A stretch of DNA of 64,000 nt from assembly GCF_036227565.1 (NCBI RefSeq), contig NZ_CP109460.1, positions 372,001 through 436,000 on the forward strand, given 5' to 3'. This document shows positions 62,094-64,000 of the stretch, one piece after another. The stretch is from Streptomyces sp. NBC_01454 (lineage in GTDB: Bacteria; Actinomycetota; Actinomycetes; Streptomycetales; Streptomycetaceae). The notes below the pieces were generated by a model that was not told the origin of the DNA, did not search any database, and worked only from the letters and a program-made list of their open reading frames with translations. How positions within the stretch are numbered: the stretch's first letter is position 1; every line of letters begins with the position of its first letter. A program made the position numbers and the translations under genes.

Positions 62094-62603
62094 ATGAACG
62101 CCAGCACGGACCTGCTCGTCGATGCCTTCGGCCGGATCCAGGAGGTCGTCGAGGACGTGGTCAGCGGGCTCGACCCCGATGAACTCAGCACCCGCCCCGA
62201 GGACGACGCCAACTCCATCGGCTGGCTGGTCTGGCACCTCACCCGGATCCAGGACGACCATCTGGCCGGCGTGGCCGGCACCGAGCAGATCTGGACCGCG
62301 GACGGCTGGTACGACCGTTTCGGGCTCCCCTTCGCCGCCGACGACACCGGCTTCGCCCACTCCACCAAGGACGTGGCAGCGGTACGGGACCTGAGCGGGC
62401 AGCTGTTGACGGACTATCACGGCGCGGTGCACGACAACACGGTGCAGTACCTCGCCGGGATCGACGACAAGGACATGAAGCGGGTCATCGACCGCGCCTG
62501 GACGCCGCCCGTCACCCTGGGAGTCCGTCTGGTCAGCGTGGTCGCCGACGATCTCCAGCACGCCGGACAGGCCGCCTACGTACGCGGCCTGCTGGGCCGT
62601 TGA
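62094..62603 (+). CDS. DinB-like (DUF664-type) four-helix protein
   Basis: A 169-residue protein of the DinB/YfiT-like superfamily, metal-binding four-helix bundles that in actinobacteria often use mycothiol. SIGWLVWHLTRIQDDHLAG supplies the first His cluster, and VVADDLQHAGQAAYVRGLLG the C-terminal metal-ligand His. EQIWTADGWYDRFGLPFAAD is typical of this subgroup. AAAGGAG six bases before the ATG fixes the start. The substrate is unknown; thiol transfer or isomerisation are possibilities. Intact, and unrelated to the IS cluster next to it. Confidence 0.82.
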   Translation: MNASTDLLVDAFGRIQEVVEDVVSGLDPDELSTRPEDDANSIGWLVWHLTRIQDDHLAGVAGTEQIWTADGWYDRFGLPFAADDTGFAHSTKDVAAVRDLSGQLLTDYHGAVHDNTVQYLAGIDDKDMKRVIDRAWTPPVTLGVRLVSVVADDLQHAGQAAYVRGLLGR

Positions 62604-62625
62604 GGAGCCGGGTGGACCTCCGGCC

Positions 62626-63129
62626 TCATCTCCGCTGCGGCAGACGGTGCAGCTCCACCGCGGTGAGCCGGCCCGCCGCGATCTCCGCGGTCATATAGGT
62701 GCAGTACGGCTGCCGGCGGCGGTCGGTCGGTGAGCCCGGGTTCAGCAGGCGCAGCCGGTCGCCGGCCGTGGAGTCCCAGGGGATGTGGCTGTGGCCGAAG
62801 ACCAGGACGTCCAGGCCGGGGAACCGTTCGGCACACCGGCGCTCCCGCCCCTGCGCCGGGCCCGTCTCGTGCACCACGCCCAGCCGCACTCCGGCCAGTT
62901 CCGCGTACGCCACCTCGGGCAGCCGGGAGCGCAGTTCCGGGCCGTCGTTGTTCCCGTACACCCCGATCAGCCGGGCGGCACGCTCCTCCAGCAGGTCCAG
63001 GGTCGCGGCGTCGACCCAGTCACCGGCATGCACGACGACATCGGCGCGCGGCACCTCGTCGAGCAGCTGCGGCGGCAGCACCTTGGCGCGCCGGGGCAGA
63101 TGGGTGTCGGAGACGAGCAGCAGACGCAC
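62626..63129 (-). CDS. YfcE/MJ0936-type metallophosphoesterase
   Basis: A 167-residue calcineurin-like phosphoesterase. RLLLVSDTHLP (DxH), VVVHAGDWVD (GD), LIGVYGNNDG (GNxD), LGVVHETGP and LDVLVFGHSHIPWD (GHxH) are the metal-binding motifs in order. The compact size fits the YfcE group of phosphodiesterases. The GTG at 63129 follows GAGGAGA. The frame is open further upstream but without family sequence. It converges on the DinB-like gene and lies 75 bp after the SDR gene on the same strand. Confidence 0.88.
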   Translation of the reverse strand: MRLLLVSDTHLPRRAKVLPPQLLDEVPRADVVVHAGDWVDAATLDLLEERAARLIGVYGNNDGPELRSRLPEVAYAELAGVRLGVVHETGPAQGRERRCAERFPGLDVLVFGHSHIPWDSTAGDRLRLLNPGSPTDRRRQPYCTYMTAEIAAGRLTAVELHRLPQRR

Positions 63130-63203
63130 GGGACTCTCCTCGGCAGGGCGCACGGAGACGACAGGGCGATCGGTGTTCCTGGACGGTCGGTGTTCTCGGG
63201 CGG

Positions 63204-63998
63204 TCAGTGTTCCTGGGCGGTCGGCCGCACCATGATCTCGTTGATCGCCACATGTGCCGGCTGGGTGACCATGAAGACGAGGGAGCGGGCGATGTCCTCG
63301 GGCCGCAGCCAGCTGTCCGGCGGCAGCCCGTGGGCCGACGCGGCCTGACCGCCGCCGCGGGTCATCTCCGTCGTCGTCATCCCCGGTTCGACCAGCCCTA
63401 CCCGGACCTGACGTCCGGTCACCTCGCGGCGCAGCGCCTCGCTGAAGGAGCACACCGCATGCTTGGTGGCTGAGTAGACGCTGTTGTCCTTGCGCGGCAC
63501 CCGGCCCGCGACCGAGCTGACGTTCACCAGATCGGCCACGCCGCGCGGCCCTGTCTCCGCCGCGCGCAGCAGATGCGGAAGCGCGGCACGGGACACCCGC
63601 AGCACCGCCCTGACGTTGAGGTCGATCATCCGGTCCCAGTCCTCGGGATCGCTCTCCGCCAGCGGGCCGCGGGCGCCGAAGCCCGCGTTGTTCACCACGA
63701 CGTCCAGTCGCCCGAAGTGCGCCATGGCCCGCTCGACCGTCTCCGCCGGCTGGGCCGCGTCGCGGAGGTCGGCGGTCAGGGCCAGGGACGTGCTGCCGTG
63801 CGCACCGAGGGACCGGGTGAGCTCCTCCAGCCGTCCGGTACGGCGGGCGACGAAGGCAACGGAGCAGCCTTCCCGGGCGAGCGCCAGCGCGGTGGCCGCG
63901 CCGATGCCGCTGGAGGCGCCGGTCACCAGCGCGACGGTGCCCGACAGCGGCATCCGGCCGTTGCCACCGGCCGCCGCGGAGGCGCGTGAGTGCGCCAC
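63204..63998 (-). CDS. Short-chain dehydrogenase/reductase
   Basis: A 264-residue classical SDR oxidoreductase. VALVTGASSGIGAATALALA is the NAD(P) loop, and VAFVARRTGRLEEL suggests NADP preference from its Arg residues. VVVNNAGFGARG, LVNVSSVAGRVPRK (catalytic Ser) and VYSATKHAVCSFSEAL (YxxxK) complete the active site, with the C-terminal VEPGMTTTEMTRG. The ATG at 63953 (MPLSGTVALV) is a plausible start. The GTG at 63998 adds 15 residues, and the frame may continue beyond the window edge, so the 5' end is uncertain. The substrate is unknown. Confidence 0.85.
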   Translation of the reverse strand: MAHSRASAAAGGNGRMPLSGTVALVTGASSGIGAATALALAREGCSVAFVARRTGRLEELTRSLGAHGSTSLALTADLRDAAQPAETVERAMAHFGRLDVVVNNAGFGARGPLAESDPEDWDRMIDLNVRAVLRVSRAALPHLLRAAETGPRGVADLVNVSSVAGRVPRKDNSVYSATKHAVCSFSEALRREVTGRQVRVGLVEPGMTTTEMTRGGGQAASAHGLPPDSWLRPEDIARSLVFMVTQPAHVAINEIMVRPTAQEH

Positions 63999-64000
63999 CG

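Overview
The window is very high G+C DNA with GTG starts, four-base start/stop overlaps and GC-rich stem-loop terminators. It carries secondary-metabolite genes and IS701, ISL3, IS5 and IS1182 elements. All of this points to a Streptomyces or close relative, probably a chromosomal arm. One block (about 49.9-56.6 kb) is visibly richer in A+T and is read as horizontally acquired.

Layout. 0-2 kb: the N-terminal part of RNase HI cut by the window edge, a broken ORF and an AIM24-type protein. 2-18 kb: a Wzx/Wzy-type exopolysaccharide locus. It has an initiating sugar-phosphate transferase, GDP-fucose supply (gmd, fcl), an acyltransferase, two GT4 glycosyltransferases, a polymerase-like membrane protein, a Wzz/BY-kinase-like protein and a flippase. 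A secreted propeller protein, a cytidylyltransferase, a CDP-alcohol phosphotransferase and a Tat-exported beta-helix lipoprotein complete it. 18-20 kb: two tandem CitE/malyl-CoA-lyase-type genes. 20-21.2 kb: a convergent pair of related small Asn/Ser/Gly-rich secreted proteins. 21.4-28.6 kb: a PAS-LuxR regulator divergent from a tight operon of ATP-grasp ligase, dikinase-like protein and MFS transporter, then a methyltransferase. 28.6-30.5 kb: an exported agmatine-deiminase-like lipoprotein divergent from a TetR regulator, with a palindrome between them. 30.8-46.3 kb: an MFS exporter and a small NRPS locus (stand-alone C; C-A-T; A-T; A-T; C-[A remnant]-T-SDR), then TetR, P450 and a membrane protein.

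46.3-49.7 kb is damaged: an IS701 copy, an IS tail, an FtsX-like permease lacking its C-terminal half, its ATPase and a decapitated PadR regulator. 49.9-56.6 kb is the low-G+C island, the most interesting part. A tightly packed minus-strand run encodes a GP88-like cysteine-rich protein, a guanylate-kinase-like/methyltransferase fusion, a thymidylate-synthase homologue with the Asn-to-Asp change seen in (d)CMP hydroxymethylases, an HhH-GPD-glycosylase-like protein, a MazG-like pyrophosphohydrolase and an MFS exporter. A MutT/MTH1-type Nudix gene and a HAD phosphatase flank it. I infer a modified-pyrimidine nucleoside or nucleobase pathway with housekeeping and export. 56.6-61.8 kb is an insertion-sequence graveyard that contains an ISL3/GH15 chimera. 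The window ends with a DinB-like protein, a metallophosphoesterase and a short-chain dehydrogenase.

Functions are assigned by reading motifs; no database search was run. Starts were chosen from ribosome-binding sites, overlaps and family N-termini.
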